A DNA stretch of 64,000 nucleotides from Rhizophagus clarus (taxonomy: Eukaryota; Glomeromycota; Glomeromycetes; Glomerales; Glomeraceae): positions 1,364,001-1,428,000 of the forward strand of contig BLAL01000356.1 in NCBI GenBank assembly GCA_015698045.1, written 5' to 3'. The translations under genes were made by a program, and so were the position numbers. Every line of letters starts with the position of its first letter. Position 1 is the stretch's first letter. Below are positions 1 to 10,614 of this stretch, one piece after another. The notes under the pieces were generated by a model that was not told the DNA's origin, searched no databases, and saw nothing but the letters and a program-made list of their open reading frames with translations.

Positions 1-430
1 GCTTAATTTTTGAGTATACGACAGGTTTGTATAACATTAATTAACAGTGAGCAAATACCTTAACAGAGATCATGAATTAAAAAAATAAATTAGCGTTAAG
101 ATCTTAATTTACATGAAGTTTCTGTGCCATTACTTAAAATTATCTCGCTAAAATCATAATTAAAAAACAATTGATAATTAACGAATTATTGACCAGTTAA
201 TTTGATTTAATTTAAAAATTTATCACTTCTTGTAAACTCATTTTCTTATGTAAATAAAATTATAATTATCTACAGTATATATTGTTATATTAGACTTCTT
301 TTTTCATATAAAATTTTTAACACATAACGCGTTCAAAATTATTATTTAATTTTTCGTCCATTAATTTTTAAAATATCATAGCTGACTATAATCATGTATA
401 AAATATGCTGCAGAGAAAAAACTTAAGATA
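1..430 (+). repeat. 3'-flank repeat of the kinase-SLR family (copy 1)
   Basis: The first 430 bases align, with drift, to 8053-8430, which begins about 350 bases past the stop of gene A. Shared landmarks in the same order are GCTTAATTTTTGAGTATAC, a run like ATTAATTAACAGTGAG, a run like TGTAAACTCATTTTCTTATG, and a run like CATAGCTGACTATAATCATG. I infer that this is the downstream flank of another plus-strand family member lying just left of the window. Nothing coding is visible in it. From 431 to 821 I see only AT-rich sequence. Confidence 0.5.
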
Positions 431-821
431 TTGGTGTGAGCGTGAATGGCTAATTGAAATAGTACCAAGGATGACAGACTTGATTCAAGACATCAGATTT
501 GTATTATTTAATTTTAAGTTTCCCATTTAAAATTTCACTTTATAATGGTCCAAATACAGTATATTTCTATCCATTAAATGCCAGCCTTATCATTTATAAA
601 TTTTTCGTAGCTCAATGTGTTTAAATATTCAGCTCTCTATTTATTATATGTTTGGATAAAGCTTTTCTTTTTTGTAAACAAAAGATGGATTCAAAAATCC
701 TAAAATTCTTTGATTTGCTTATTGAAATGAAAAACTATATACTTTTGATATAACGTGAATATTAACATCTTCTATAAAGTTTACGAACAAGACTGCTTTC
801 AGTTCATATATATATACACAT

Positions 822-1668
822 CCCTACGAAAAAAGAATGTCTGGAAAATGTCCATGAAAATGTCCAGAAATTGTCCAGGTGCTTCAAAAATTGTCATAAA
901 AATGTCCAGAAAATTGACCTATTTTGCTGTCCGGAATTTTTTGCATGCCCAGTTTTTTTATGAATGAAATTTTCTGGACAAATTCCAGACAAATAAACCC
1001 AACAAATTCCAGACATAAAATATTCCAGACATATTCTGGACAAAAATAAACTGAATAAATTCCAGACATAAAATATTCTGAACATATTCTGGACAAAATA
1101 AACCAAACAAATTCCAGACATAAAATATTCCAGACATATTCTGGACAAAATAAACCAAACAAATTCCGGACATGAAAAAATTCCAGACAAATTCTGAACA
1201 AAATAAACCAAACAAATTCCAGACATTTTAAATTCCAGACAAATTCTGGACAAATAAAACCAACAAATTCTGGACATAATAAAATTCCGGACAAATTCTA
1301 GACAATGTTTCTAAGAATGTAAAATTTTAAATTTTAAAAAAATGCAAAAAGCACAAAACTGATATTTAAAACCACCCCTGACGTAATAAGTAAAAATAAA
1401 GAGCAGCCAAAAATGCTATTTATGATGTTAATTCAAACTTTGATTAATTGTGTAGGAAGTGGTAAACTCCTACTGATCATCTGGGATAAAATTGGATTGT
1501 TCAGAATTCTGGACAAATTCTGGACTAATTTGAACCTGGACATATTCCAAACATCCGGAAACACGCATTTTTTGGAACATTTTCCGGATTTACCAAATGT
1601 CTGGAAATTGTCTGTTTATTTTCCCAGACAATTTCAGCATGAATTCCGGATGCATTTTTTTTGTAGGG
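822..1668. mobile_element. Candidate non-autonomous element with terminal inverted repeats
   Basis: The left end reads CCCTACGAAAAAAGAATG. The reverse complement of the right end reads CCCTACAAAAAAAATGCAT, and both then run into TCTGGA or TCCGGA words. The 847 bp interior has no credible gene and is dominated by degenerate TCTGGAC/GTCCAGA words and a 52 bp tandem array. No convincing target-site duplication is visible; only a few flanking bases agree. It could be a MITE or merely a fold-back repeat. Confidence 0.4.
955..1310. repeat. 52 bp minisatellite, about six units
   Basis: The word TTCCAGACA or a close variant recurs at about 1007, 1060, 1112, 1164, 1217 and 1268, a spacing of 51-53 bases. 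Each unit also contains the near-palindrome TTCCAGACATATTCTGGAC. Overlapping open frames on the minus strand encode a correspondingly repetitive peptide and are a by-product of the array, not genes. Confidence 0.8.
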
Positions 1669-2189
1669 CATTATTTTTTCTGCTATAATGAATGAAGTTG
1701 CATGTAGATGTTATTGATATTGAAGTAAATGCACTCACTGAAACTACATCATCTAATGATTGGAATAGAGCTTGGAACTGGTACAAAAAACCTTCACCGG
1801 TTAAAAATTGGTTAATAAGTACCTTAACCGGTTAATTAATCAGTTAATTAATCGGTTAATTTGTGATATGGTTAACCGGTTATTAACCAGTTAATAATAT
1901 GTTTTTTCAATTTATTGTAATGCTAGTAAATATTTAAAAATATTTTATATAAAACATAAATTTATTTATTTTTTTTTAAAAAAAAATACATTATAATTAT
2001 AATACGTATGATGCAGCATTTTTACCTAAGATTTCCACTTGCATCAAAAAATACAAATAAACAATTTAAATAAATATCAATAAAAAAAAGATAATTTAAT
2101 AATTGTTAATTCATTGTTATTCATAAAAGTTATTTCTAAATTTTATAAATGATGTTAATTTGGTATTTAAAATTCAAATAGGTTGTTTA
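1669..2189. other. Intergenic, with a TTAACCGGTTAA word patch
   Basis: Between about 1796 and 1905 the sequence is built from repeated degenerate copies of TTAACCGGTTAA (CCGGTTAA, ATTAACCAG, ATCGGTTAAT). Outside that patch I see only AT-rich DNA and no coding frame. Confidence 0.6.
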
Positions 2190-2530
2190 ATAAATAATAT
2201 TATTCACCTTATTAGCAAGTTGTGTAAATATATCCATAAGTTTTGCATTTCTTTTTATGAACAATATTTCTTGAAAAATGTTTGAGCTTAAGGATGTACG
2301 TTAGTTAATCATATTATTCCCAGCATCTGAAAAAGGCGTTCACTAGGAAAGGAAGTGGCTAGGATTGATAAAAATTTTGTACTAATATGAATAATATGGG
2401 AAATCTTTTTTTATGTTCATTCCACCATTTATAAGGTTTGTAAATACAATCTGGTTTTTCTGTAATATATTCATTAAAGTAATCAGAAAAATTATCATCT
2501 TCAGGCAGTTCAATTATAATTGTAATTTAT
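2190..2530 (-). pseudogene. hAT-family transposase relic (C-terminal dimerisation domain)
   Basis: Read on the minus strand from about 2515, a frame contains KWWNEHKKRFPILF followed by a stretch ending ATSFPSERLF. This is the signature of the hAT transposase C-terminal dimerisation domain: W, then FP-L, then a short helix, then S-PSER-FS. Beyond SERLF the frame is disrupted by a small indel and stop codons, although further hAT-like residues can be followed in other frames. No N-terminal catalytic half is visible nearby. It is a decayed fragment, not an active gene. Confidence 0.6.
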
Positions 2531-3686
2531 AAAATAAAGATATTTATTTTTTAGTGTTCTATTTAATCAAAAAATTTATTGACTTATAAAATGTTTAAAT
2601 AAAATTATTGTTAAACAGTAAAAAATTGCAGAAAAAATCCTCTCTGTTACACATTATCTATCAGAAAATTTAATATGATGATGATCTGCATTTAACTGGT
2701 TAAGCTGATTTCATAATGTATGGGACGCATGACAAAATTTGATGCTGGCCGTAGTGTTTGGATCCGGATAGAAACCGTCATTCAGATAAAATAAAAAAAT
2801 TATCCGGTTTTTATCTGGGTTATCCGTCTCAGATAAAAATCTGGATATATCCGGATAAAAACTGAAATCTGGATAAATTTATATAAAAATTTTTTAGATA
2901 ATTTTGTGGAACCTAATAAATAAATTTTGTAGTACTTATTCATGGCTTTTAATTAAATTCGTGGCAATTATTTAATTAAAATCATGGCATTATTTGATTA
3001 AATTGATGGCTTTAAATTTGTGCATAGCTTTATTTAAATTAAATTCATAGCATTTATATGATTAAATTCGTGGCATTTATTTGATTAATTGATGGCTTTA
3101 AATTTGTGTATGGCTTTATTTAAATTAAATTCATGGCATTTATATGATTAAATTCATGGTATTTATATGATTAAATTTGTGCATTTATTTGATTGAAATT
3201 TATGCACATTTGTGCCAATTAAAATTTGCAAAATTTTATTAATTAAATTTTGATTTATGAATTATTTATTTTTTATCAAAATTAATCTAGCTCTAAGCCT
3301 TAATTGAAATAAATAAATAGTGCATTTATTTTTGTTAGTGTTTTATTTTTATGAATCTTGCTAATTTGCTCCCTGGGTGAAATCACCCAGGTGATTTCAC
3401 CTGTAAATAATTTCCAAAATTCAGGTGATTTACACGTATAAAAAATTTTACCCCGGGTGATTTCACTCATAATTAATTTATGAAATTTGATTGGCTAAAA
3501 TTTACAATATTACGCATGTAAAGAATCTAATGATCGGCTAATTTTTATTTGAAAATTTCCGTTAAATAATTAATCTGACTACAAAAATAATAAAATTTAT
3601 TTATATATTAAATTATGACTTTATTTATTTAAATACTGTTTATCAAAGTACAAACTTTAATGTAACTAGTAATGATAATAATTATA
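2531..3686. other. Intergenic block of three unlike word-repeat patches
   Basis: No gene is visible. About 2757-2880 holds degenerate ATCCGGATAA words. About 2935-3230 holds imperfect tandem copies of a word like ATTAAATTCATGGCATTTA, with a longer unit of about 86 bases starting at 3005 and repeating at 3091. About 3370-3470 holds GGTGATTTCACC palindromes. Confidence 0.6.
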
Positions 3687-4125
3687 TAAAAAAAAGTCTA
3701 ACAATAATGGTAAAAAGAGAGAGAAAAAATGGAAATAATAAAAAAGAATCATTAGAAACAAAAAAAAACCAATGGGATGAAATGGTGACATAAAGTATAA
3801 TTGGAGACAAAGAAAATGATAGGGAATGAAAGAGATAGCAGAAAAAGAAAAGACAGTGAAAAGACGAGGAAAAGGACGCGATAATAAAAAAGAATAGGAT
3901 TGAAAACAAAAGGAAATAGGGACGAAGTGAAAGGGGACAAAAATGAAAATAAAAAGATAATGAGAGGGGACAAAAAACAAAAGGATAACGAGAAGATGAT
4001 GAACGAAAAGTTGATGTGGGTAAAACGATGATGAAAGTGAAACGATGATGAGAGTAAAACGATGATGAAGGTGAAATGATAATGAGGGTAAAACGATGAC
4101 GAGGGTGAAACGATGATGAGGACGA
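3687..4125. repeat. Purine-rich tract ending in a 17 bp minisatellite
   Basis: On the plus strand this stretch is almost entirely A and G for about 300 bases, then resolves into a tandem repeat. The word AACGATG (one copy mutated) recurs at 4024, 4041, 4058, 4075, 4092 and 4109, an exact 17-base period, with weaker units back to about 3987. Long minus-strand open frames here are Ser/Phe-rich artefacts of the base skew. Confidence 0.75.
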
Positions 4126-4615
4126 ATTCATAGAAACGATACTTCTGTAAAAGCCAAATTCTTACCAACCCTAAAGCCATTACAATACCCTTAACCCTAA
4201 TATAGGGCCCTAAATCACTTAACTTACTCATCGACAAAATGTTCGTAAAGCTACCAAATCTATATTTAGCACACAAAGCTTTCAACAAACTCCTTTCTAC
4301 TATCAATACAGATTCCTTTAACAATTTAATAGACTGATATTGGACTTAGCTTTGGTTTTATCATAATGTTACAAGCCTCAAATTATCAAAACACTTTGGA
4401 AACTGAAGAACTCATACTTCTGCCTACTAACGCTAGATATCCTGAACGAATTTGATGAATAACTTCAAGATGTTTTTTATGTAAGAATGCGCCAGAATCT
4501 AATGCACGAGCACTTATAGAGATGTCCAAAACATTAGAACTTTCACGTCCCAACTTTAACGAACATTGTGATAAGCAGAACTTGACCCTATAAACGCCAA
4601 CCTATATGATTGACT
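4126..4615 (-). pseudogene. Decayed coding sequence, unidentified
   Basis: The minus strand carries coding-like pieces of richer base composition than the flanks. One begins near 4600 and includes SARALDSGAFLHKKHLEVIH; a second near 4324-4140 includes LLKALCAKYRFGSFTNIL and MSKLSDLGPYIRV. They lie in order but in different frames, separated by stops and frameshifts, and the second runs into the purine tract. I do not recognise the family. A retroelement or a lost host gene are both possible. Confidence 0.35.
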
Positions 4616-4815
4616 ATTCCTTACGTATCAGTAAAATTTTAACCTTTTATTTTTGTCTTTTTTTTCATAATTCGTTTTAGCATAATCACATCACTTATTT
4701 GGAAGAATCGTAACCAATATTTTAAACAATAGAAACGCACTTACAACGTTACTAAAGCATCTTTTAAAAATTACCGATCACAGTCTCACATGACCGGAGA
4801 TCACGAACGCAACAA

Positions 4816-4932
4816 ATGGCAGGATTTTATACTCTTCAAGATCCTTGCGGAGTCATTCATCAATTGTGGCTTATATTTATGCCACTTCTAATTTTTTACG
4901 TTATAGGAATTAGAAGAAGAAGCAATGGTTAG
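4816..4932 (+). CDS. Possible small single-span membrane protein (38 residues)
   Basis: An ATG-initiated frame of 38 codons ends in TAG. It has a polar start (MAGFYTLQDPCG), a hydrophobic segment at about residues 17-32 rich in Leu, Ile, Phe and Val, and an RRR cluster just after it, the arrangement expected of a one-span protein with a positive cytosolic side. The bases are less AT-biased than the surroundings. The stop overlaps a GTTAGT that could be a splice donor, so it could be a first exon. I do not recognise a homolog; this may be chance. Confidence 0.25.
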   Translation: MAGFYTLQDPCGVIHQLWLIFMPLLIFYVIGIRRRSNG

Positions 4933-5236
4933 TTCTATACTACAAATATGATTGTACTTTCATTTTTTTCTTCTTCTTGGATAATAAATTTATTTGATCT
5001 TTTCCTTTTGTTTTTTCATGTTGCTTTTAGACTAGTTGTTTATAGTTTTAGGTAGTTTTGGATTTTTTTCTTACAAAGGGCGGGCCGATTGTTATGAGAT
5101 TTAGGTATTTCACTATGCATTCGCATTATGTTCGCATTTATGTTGTATAATACTGTTTTAATGTAGTTGCTATTACTCCAATTATGCGGAAAATTCCAAT
5201 TAAAACATTTCTGTTTCTCAGACACGTGATATTAGG

Positions 5237-5331
5237 TTGCGGTACTGTGGTTGTGAATATTGATGAGCAACTTTTTTGTTTGGTGATACCGCAACGTTGT
5301 ACGACTATAATCATCCTTAAAATAGGTTGAT
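5237..5331 (+). promoter_or_regulatory. Conserved upstream module of gene A
   Basis: This copy contains TTGCGGTACTGTGGTT, then TTTGTTTGGTGATACC, then TGTACGACTATAATC and AAAATAGG, ending about 68 bases before the ATG of gene A. The same words in the same order lie upstream of the kinase-less paralogs and partly upstream of gene K. They are probably promoter and transcription-start sequence, though simple shared ancestry cannot be excluded. Confidence 0.5.
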
Positions 5332-5398
5332 TTAGCAAAGGACATTTATATAATTTTTTTTTTTATTTCAGCATTTTTCTGTCAAATTACTATTCAAT

Positions 5399-7706
5399 AT
5401 GTCTGATAATATCGAAATACATAATACTGAGAATAAAAACGAATGGATTAATTGGATAGAAGAAGCTGTTGATAAAAATCAATTAAAATATTACGAATAC
5501 AATGAATTTAATAACTTTCAAGAAATTGGTATCGGAGGTTTCGGAAAAGTGTACCGTGCAAATTGGAAAAATTTAGAAAAGTGTTTTGCGTTAAAATCTT
5601 TTTTTAGTCTTGACAATATAACTGTGAAAGAAATTGTTCGTGAGGTAATGTATAATATTTTTTTTTTTTTATTTTGCAAATTACAATATTGGCACATTAT
5701 ATTTATTTCAAAAATTTGAAATTTATTTAGATAAGAATTCAACGTGAAGTCGATTATCATGATAATATTATTCGTTGTCATGGAATAACAAAATTTAAAT
5801 CAGGTATTGTAAAAATTCTATTTTAATAAATATATCGAGTTTTATTAATAAAAATATATATTAATGACTGTTTCTTTTATTCTTTAGAAAATCAACATTC
5901 TAGTAGTAACTATATGTTAGTAATGGAATACGCAGACAGTGGTTGTCTTCGAGATTATCTGAAAAAAAAATTTAATAAACTTACCTGGGATGATAAATAC
6001 CTTATGGCATACCAATTAACATGCGCTGTATCTTGCTTACACAACGAGGGGATTGTCCACCGTGATTTAGTAAGTTAGTTATTATTCTTTAATTATTTCT
6101 GATAATGTTATAACTACATTTACTTATTTAATATATATTCTTTAATAGCACTCTGGCAATATATTAGTCCATCAAAATATGATCAAATTAGCGGATTTCG
6201 GGCTATCGAAAAGAATTGGAGCGTCATCAAATTTTCAATCTAAACTATTTGGAATGGTTCCCTATGTTGACCCAAAAAGCTTCGGTAGACGAAGAAATAA
6301 TAATAACCAAATATATTCATTAAATGAAAAAAGTGATGTTTACAGTATTGGCGTATTATTATGGGAATTATCCAGTGGTCAGCCTCCTTTTTATGCTGAA
6401 GGTGAACATTACGATGTTGGTTTAATTTTTGATATTTCACAAGGCCTTAGGGAAACGGTCATTCCTGATACGCCTGACGAATACGTAAAAATTTATACTA
6501 GTAAGTAAAATTATAAATTTAATTACATATATAATATTATTTATGTTAATCCTAAATTATATATATTTTTTTTTTTTAGAATGTTGGGATGGAGAGCCAG
6601 ATAATCGACCTACTATAAATCAAGTAGTTGATTGGTTAAAAGCATTAATTACAAAAACAGATATAATAACAGAAAATCTTCAATTATCAAATGATCAAAA
6701 ACTTAATGAGGTACTTAATGAGGACCCTTTAAGTACAAATAATTTAGAATCACAAGGAGACTTATCTCAACTTATTCAAAATTTTGACAAAATGGATACA
6801 AAAGAAATTGATACTGTAATAGAGTCAAGTAAGGAAGAGGAAATTTTAATTGAAAAAGATTTTAGCATAATAGTTGATGAAATAAATGATTTAATTTTTA
6901 AATTGTTAAATAAAGGAATTGAATGGCAGCCGATAGAAGATCAAGTTATTGATCATTTTAATAATCATAACATTAAATTACAAGAAATTTATAATTGGTT
7001 GTTAAATAATCAGAATAACTTAAATTCTATTTTTTTACTTGGGTATATTTATTACGGAGGGATTGAAATAAATGCTGATTTTACAAAAGCATTTAATTTA
7101 TTTCTTAATGCATCAGGAAAAAATCATACACTTGCACAATATTTTGTTGGGGATTGTTATCAAACTGGATATGGAACTATAAAAAATGAGAAATTAGCTT
7201 TGAAATATTATGAAAAAGCGGCCAATAAAAATTTGACACATGGCCAATTACAAATTGGTTATTTTTATGAAATTGGGTTTGGTATTAAAAAAGATTTAAA
7301 AAAGGCTTTTTATTGGTATGAAAAAGCTGCAAATAATGGAAATTTAAAAGCTATGTATGATCTTAGTAATTGCTATAGAGATGGAATTGGCGTTAAAAAG
7401 AATTATAACAAAGCTTTTGAATTGGCTAAGCAATCGGCCGAAGGAGGACATTTAAATGGAATAAATAAGTTAGGAATTTGTTATGAATGTGGTATTGGGA
7501 CTAACATTGATAACCAAAAAGCATGCGAATTATTTCAAAAATCAGCAGATTTAGGAAATAAATTTGCACAATATAATCTTGCTTTAATGTATGAAAATGG
7601 AAAGGGGATTACAAAAGATATAGACAAAGCGATTTATTGGTATGAAAAATCTGCCAAACAAGGACATCAAAATGCACAAAAAAGATATTTTAAATTAAAA
7701 TTGTAA
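5399..7706 (+). CDS. Gene A: TKL-like protein kinase with six Sel1-like repeats
   Basis: A predicted cytosolic signalling protein of 659 residues that phosphorylates Ser/Thr or Tyr and uses its repeats as a protein-binding scaffold. Exons are 5399-5644, 5731-5803, 5888-6069, 6149-6500 and 6580-7706; phases agree and the coding length divides by three. Residues 1-34 are a leader shared with the kinase-less paralogs. The kinase runs from about 35 to 307: glycine loop GIGGFGKV at 44-51, Lys66, HRDL at 164-167, Asn171, DFG at 183-185, then [12 protein letters not shown] helical linker (about 373-432) precedes six 36-residue SLRs from 433 to near the end. All residues needed for catalysis are present, so it should be active. 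No signal peptide or membrane span is seen. The ATG at 5399 matches the paralogs' MSDN start. Confidence 0.9.
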
Positions 7707-10614
7707 AATTGTAAATCAAATTACCTATTGCAAATAAATAATAATAACTTGTTACAAAAAGTATAATTTACATCATTATACGATGATGACGCATGAAATA
7801 CAATAAGTTTAAAATATAAAAAAAGTCTTCCATTACATATGAAACAAAATTTTATACTTTGTAATTGCATGAAAATTTACAAAATTCACAAATATTTACA
7901 TTCTTCAATATACACCCTAAAAAATTTTGATGAAATATTGAATATTTTAACGAAAAAGCAGTCCGATAATACCGTAAGGTAAGTAAAAGAAATTAGTTTT
8001 TTTAAAATAAATTTTGACGATAAAAAAAACTTTAAAAATTAGGATATTCAAAGGCTTAATTTTGAGTATACAACGGGTTGAGAATTGAATATTAATTAAT
8101 AGTGAGAGTCTTTGAATCAGCGTAAAGTTTATTTAGCCTTAACCGTGAGTCTAATGTCGGAAAAACATTTAAACCGAAACACGTGAAGTTGCTGCGCCAA
8201 CAATTAAAATTTATGATATAATTTTAAATTTTTATGCTTCGCGAACTCATATTCCTACGTAAACAAAAAAAAACGCTGTTGTTTATGTATTTATTTCTAA
8301 CTTTTTTTATAACAAGCAAAAAAAAACTTTCCAAGTATTTTTTGATAATTATTTTTTTCGTTAATTATTGAAGGTCACAGCTTAGTATAATTATATATTA
8401 TACGAAATCGACTGCACCGCAGCAACCAAAGGTGAATTTAAATTTGATCACAGTATATACTGTGTGACATATATTCCATATAAATTCTATTTACGATAAA
8501 TTTAATTTTTACATTGTCAAGATATAGAAACAAATGAAACGTTGTTAGATGACGATCTAACGAAATCGATGCATGCTCCTGCAGATAAATTGTACCACTA
8601 GACAATACCTTATTACGTCATAAAATTTTTTACTTGTTCAAGAATAAAGTTCTCGATAATTAAGTATTAACCAATGGGACCTTTATAGCAAATCACTCCT
8701 GGCTGCATAATTTAAGTTAGGGAAAGTAAAATTGCAAACATAATTAATAATATCAGACATACGATACGGTATTAAGTTATATGTTATTCTCATTATTATT
8801 TGGTTATTGATCATATTGGATATAATGCAATCATAATGCGGACCAAATAAAATATAACTTTAAAATAAAAAAAAATAAAATTCAATAAAATAAATTAACA
8901 TTTATAACGTGAATTTAATCACATTTCAAAAATGATAAAGTAATTGTAATTATACACTTACTCGTGTACCAACTATAAAACTCTCGCCTTATTTTCCTTC
9001 TTATTTGATGGTTAAAAAGTTCAAAAGATTTTTATAGTTATGATAATGCTTTTTTAACTTTATGATAAAACATATCATAAAATGATGTTCATTTGATATT
9101 CTTTTAATATAAAGTACTCTGGCTTTATCTTCCAAAGAAGTACACGCTGAAGGCTGCAATAAAATTTGATGCCCGCGAGCCTGCTTTAATAATCATCATT
9201 ATTACATCACGAAATAAAGAAAAATATATCAGTTAGATCAGAGAACCTAGCCACTATAAATTGCAATTTCATGTTATCAATCATACGAACTTGTTTTTTG
9301 CGTTAAATTAAGTAATCATGCGTTTTTTTAACTTATGATATAACAATTTTTTTAATGATCACAATTTTAATTACAATTTCTCATTATTCTCTCTGCTATT
9401 ATATTCTTTACCAGTATTCACTTTGTTACTTTCTGTCACATTTAATATCTTTAACTACAGTATTTTTAAGCTCCACCTTCAATACCTCTAAATCCGTTAT
9501 CAATCTTGCTATGACTTTTTCTTGAGAATCTTAAATTTCATTAAAATATAATAACGAAATTATCGTCTTAGTAATAAAATATTTGATAGTAATAATAAAA
9601 TAAAAGATTTTTTAAATGTGATTCATAAATTATTCGTGTTTTATTTTTGGAGTGAACGACCGCAGTAGGCGCAGAAAAATTACGTTAACGTATAGTTATT
9701 AAAAAAAGGTTAATAACAAATAATATTGTAATACACTTTGGAAAGAAAAAAAAATAAAACAAAATAAAAATGATGAAGTAAAATTTTAATGATGCAAAAA
9801 TTTTATTATACGAAAAAAAAAAAAAAATGATATCATTAATCACGTAAGAAAAAAATTTTTTTTTTTTGAACTTCACTTTTATGATTAACCATTTTTGGAA
9901 TTATTACAAGGTTAAAATACCATCAGTTACAATATTAATCATTCGAGTCAAATTCATCATTCGAGTAAAAATTTCAATCATTCGAGAATTTACTAGATTT
10001 ACAGTATAATTTATCTTAATTTGTGAAAAATTAGAATTTTTCGATATTCATCAACATCAGGCAACTTTGTAGATATAGGAAATACAAAAGATATAAAAGA
10101 CTAAAAAGTAAAAAAAAAAAAAATTATATTCATATGATAAGGAACCAGTATTTAGAATAATCATCGTTCTGTTCATGATATCATTAAATCATTAAAAAAA
10201 TGACAAATGACAATAATGATTTGAAAATCTTTTTTTTTTTTTTTTTTTTTATGAAGGAAAAAAAAGGAAAATACTTAAGAGAATCAGAAAATACTTTGAA
10301 GAATTCAATTTATCTTAAAAAAGTTGCAAATACGTCTAAGGGTTCATCTTACCCAATTAAGGTGTGACATGATGTTCAAAAATGGTAATTATGGTAAATT
10401 AACAATAATTTTCCAGTTAGTATTACAATAATAAATTTGGTATCATGTGGCTGATAATTAAAAATTTCTTACCACGTTTCATAAAAATTGAAGATAATTT
10501 GCGAAAATATTTTTGTATACATGTATACAATAATATGTATTTAAATTAAACCTTTTTTCAGCAATGTTTTTTTTTATTACCTTTTTTACCTTTTATTTTT
10601 ATCAATAATTAAAT
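7707..10614. other. Intergenic, gene A to gene B
   Basis: No gene is seen. 8053-8430 is a copy of the flank repeat found at 1-430. Three ATCATTCGAG-like words lie between about 9945 and 9985, and there are several homopolymer runs, such as poly-T near 10230. The rest is AT-rich sequence without coding structure. Confidence 0.6.
8053..8430 (+). repeat. 3'-flank repeat of the kinase-SLR family (copy 2)
   Basis: This stretch aligns with 1-430 over most of its length, starting GCTTAATTTTGAGTATACAA. It sits about 350 bases beyond the stop of gene A, which suggests that downstream DNA was duplicated together with the gene. Confidence 0.5.

Noticed and set aside
884-1294. Three overlapping minus-strand open frames of 85-136 codons with repetitive Cys/Phe/Ile peptide
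   Set aside because: They coincide with the 52 bp minisatellite and exist in several frames at once, as expected from a repeat without stops.
955-1310. CRISPR-like appearance of regularly spaced repeats
   Set aside because: The unit is a direct 52 bp tandem repeat without unique spacers, and the genome is eukaryotic.
3666-4131. Long minus-strand frames rich in Ser and Phe
   Set aside because: They are produced by the purine skew and the 17 bp repeat; no domain and no consistent frame.
5399-5719. Unspliced 106-residue version of the gene A first exon
   Set aside because: The extra residues are translated intron; a GTAATG donor after the codons for VRE and the match to paralogs support splicing at 5644.
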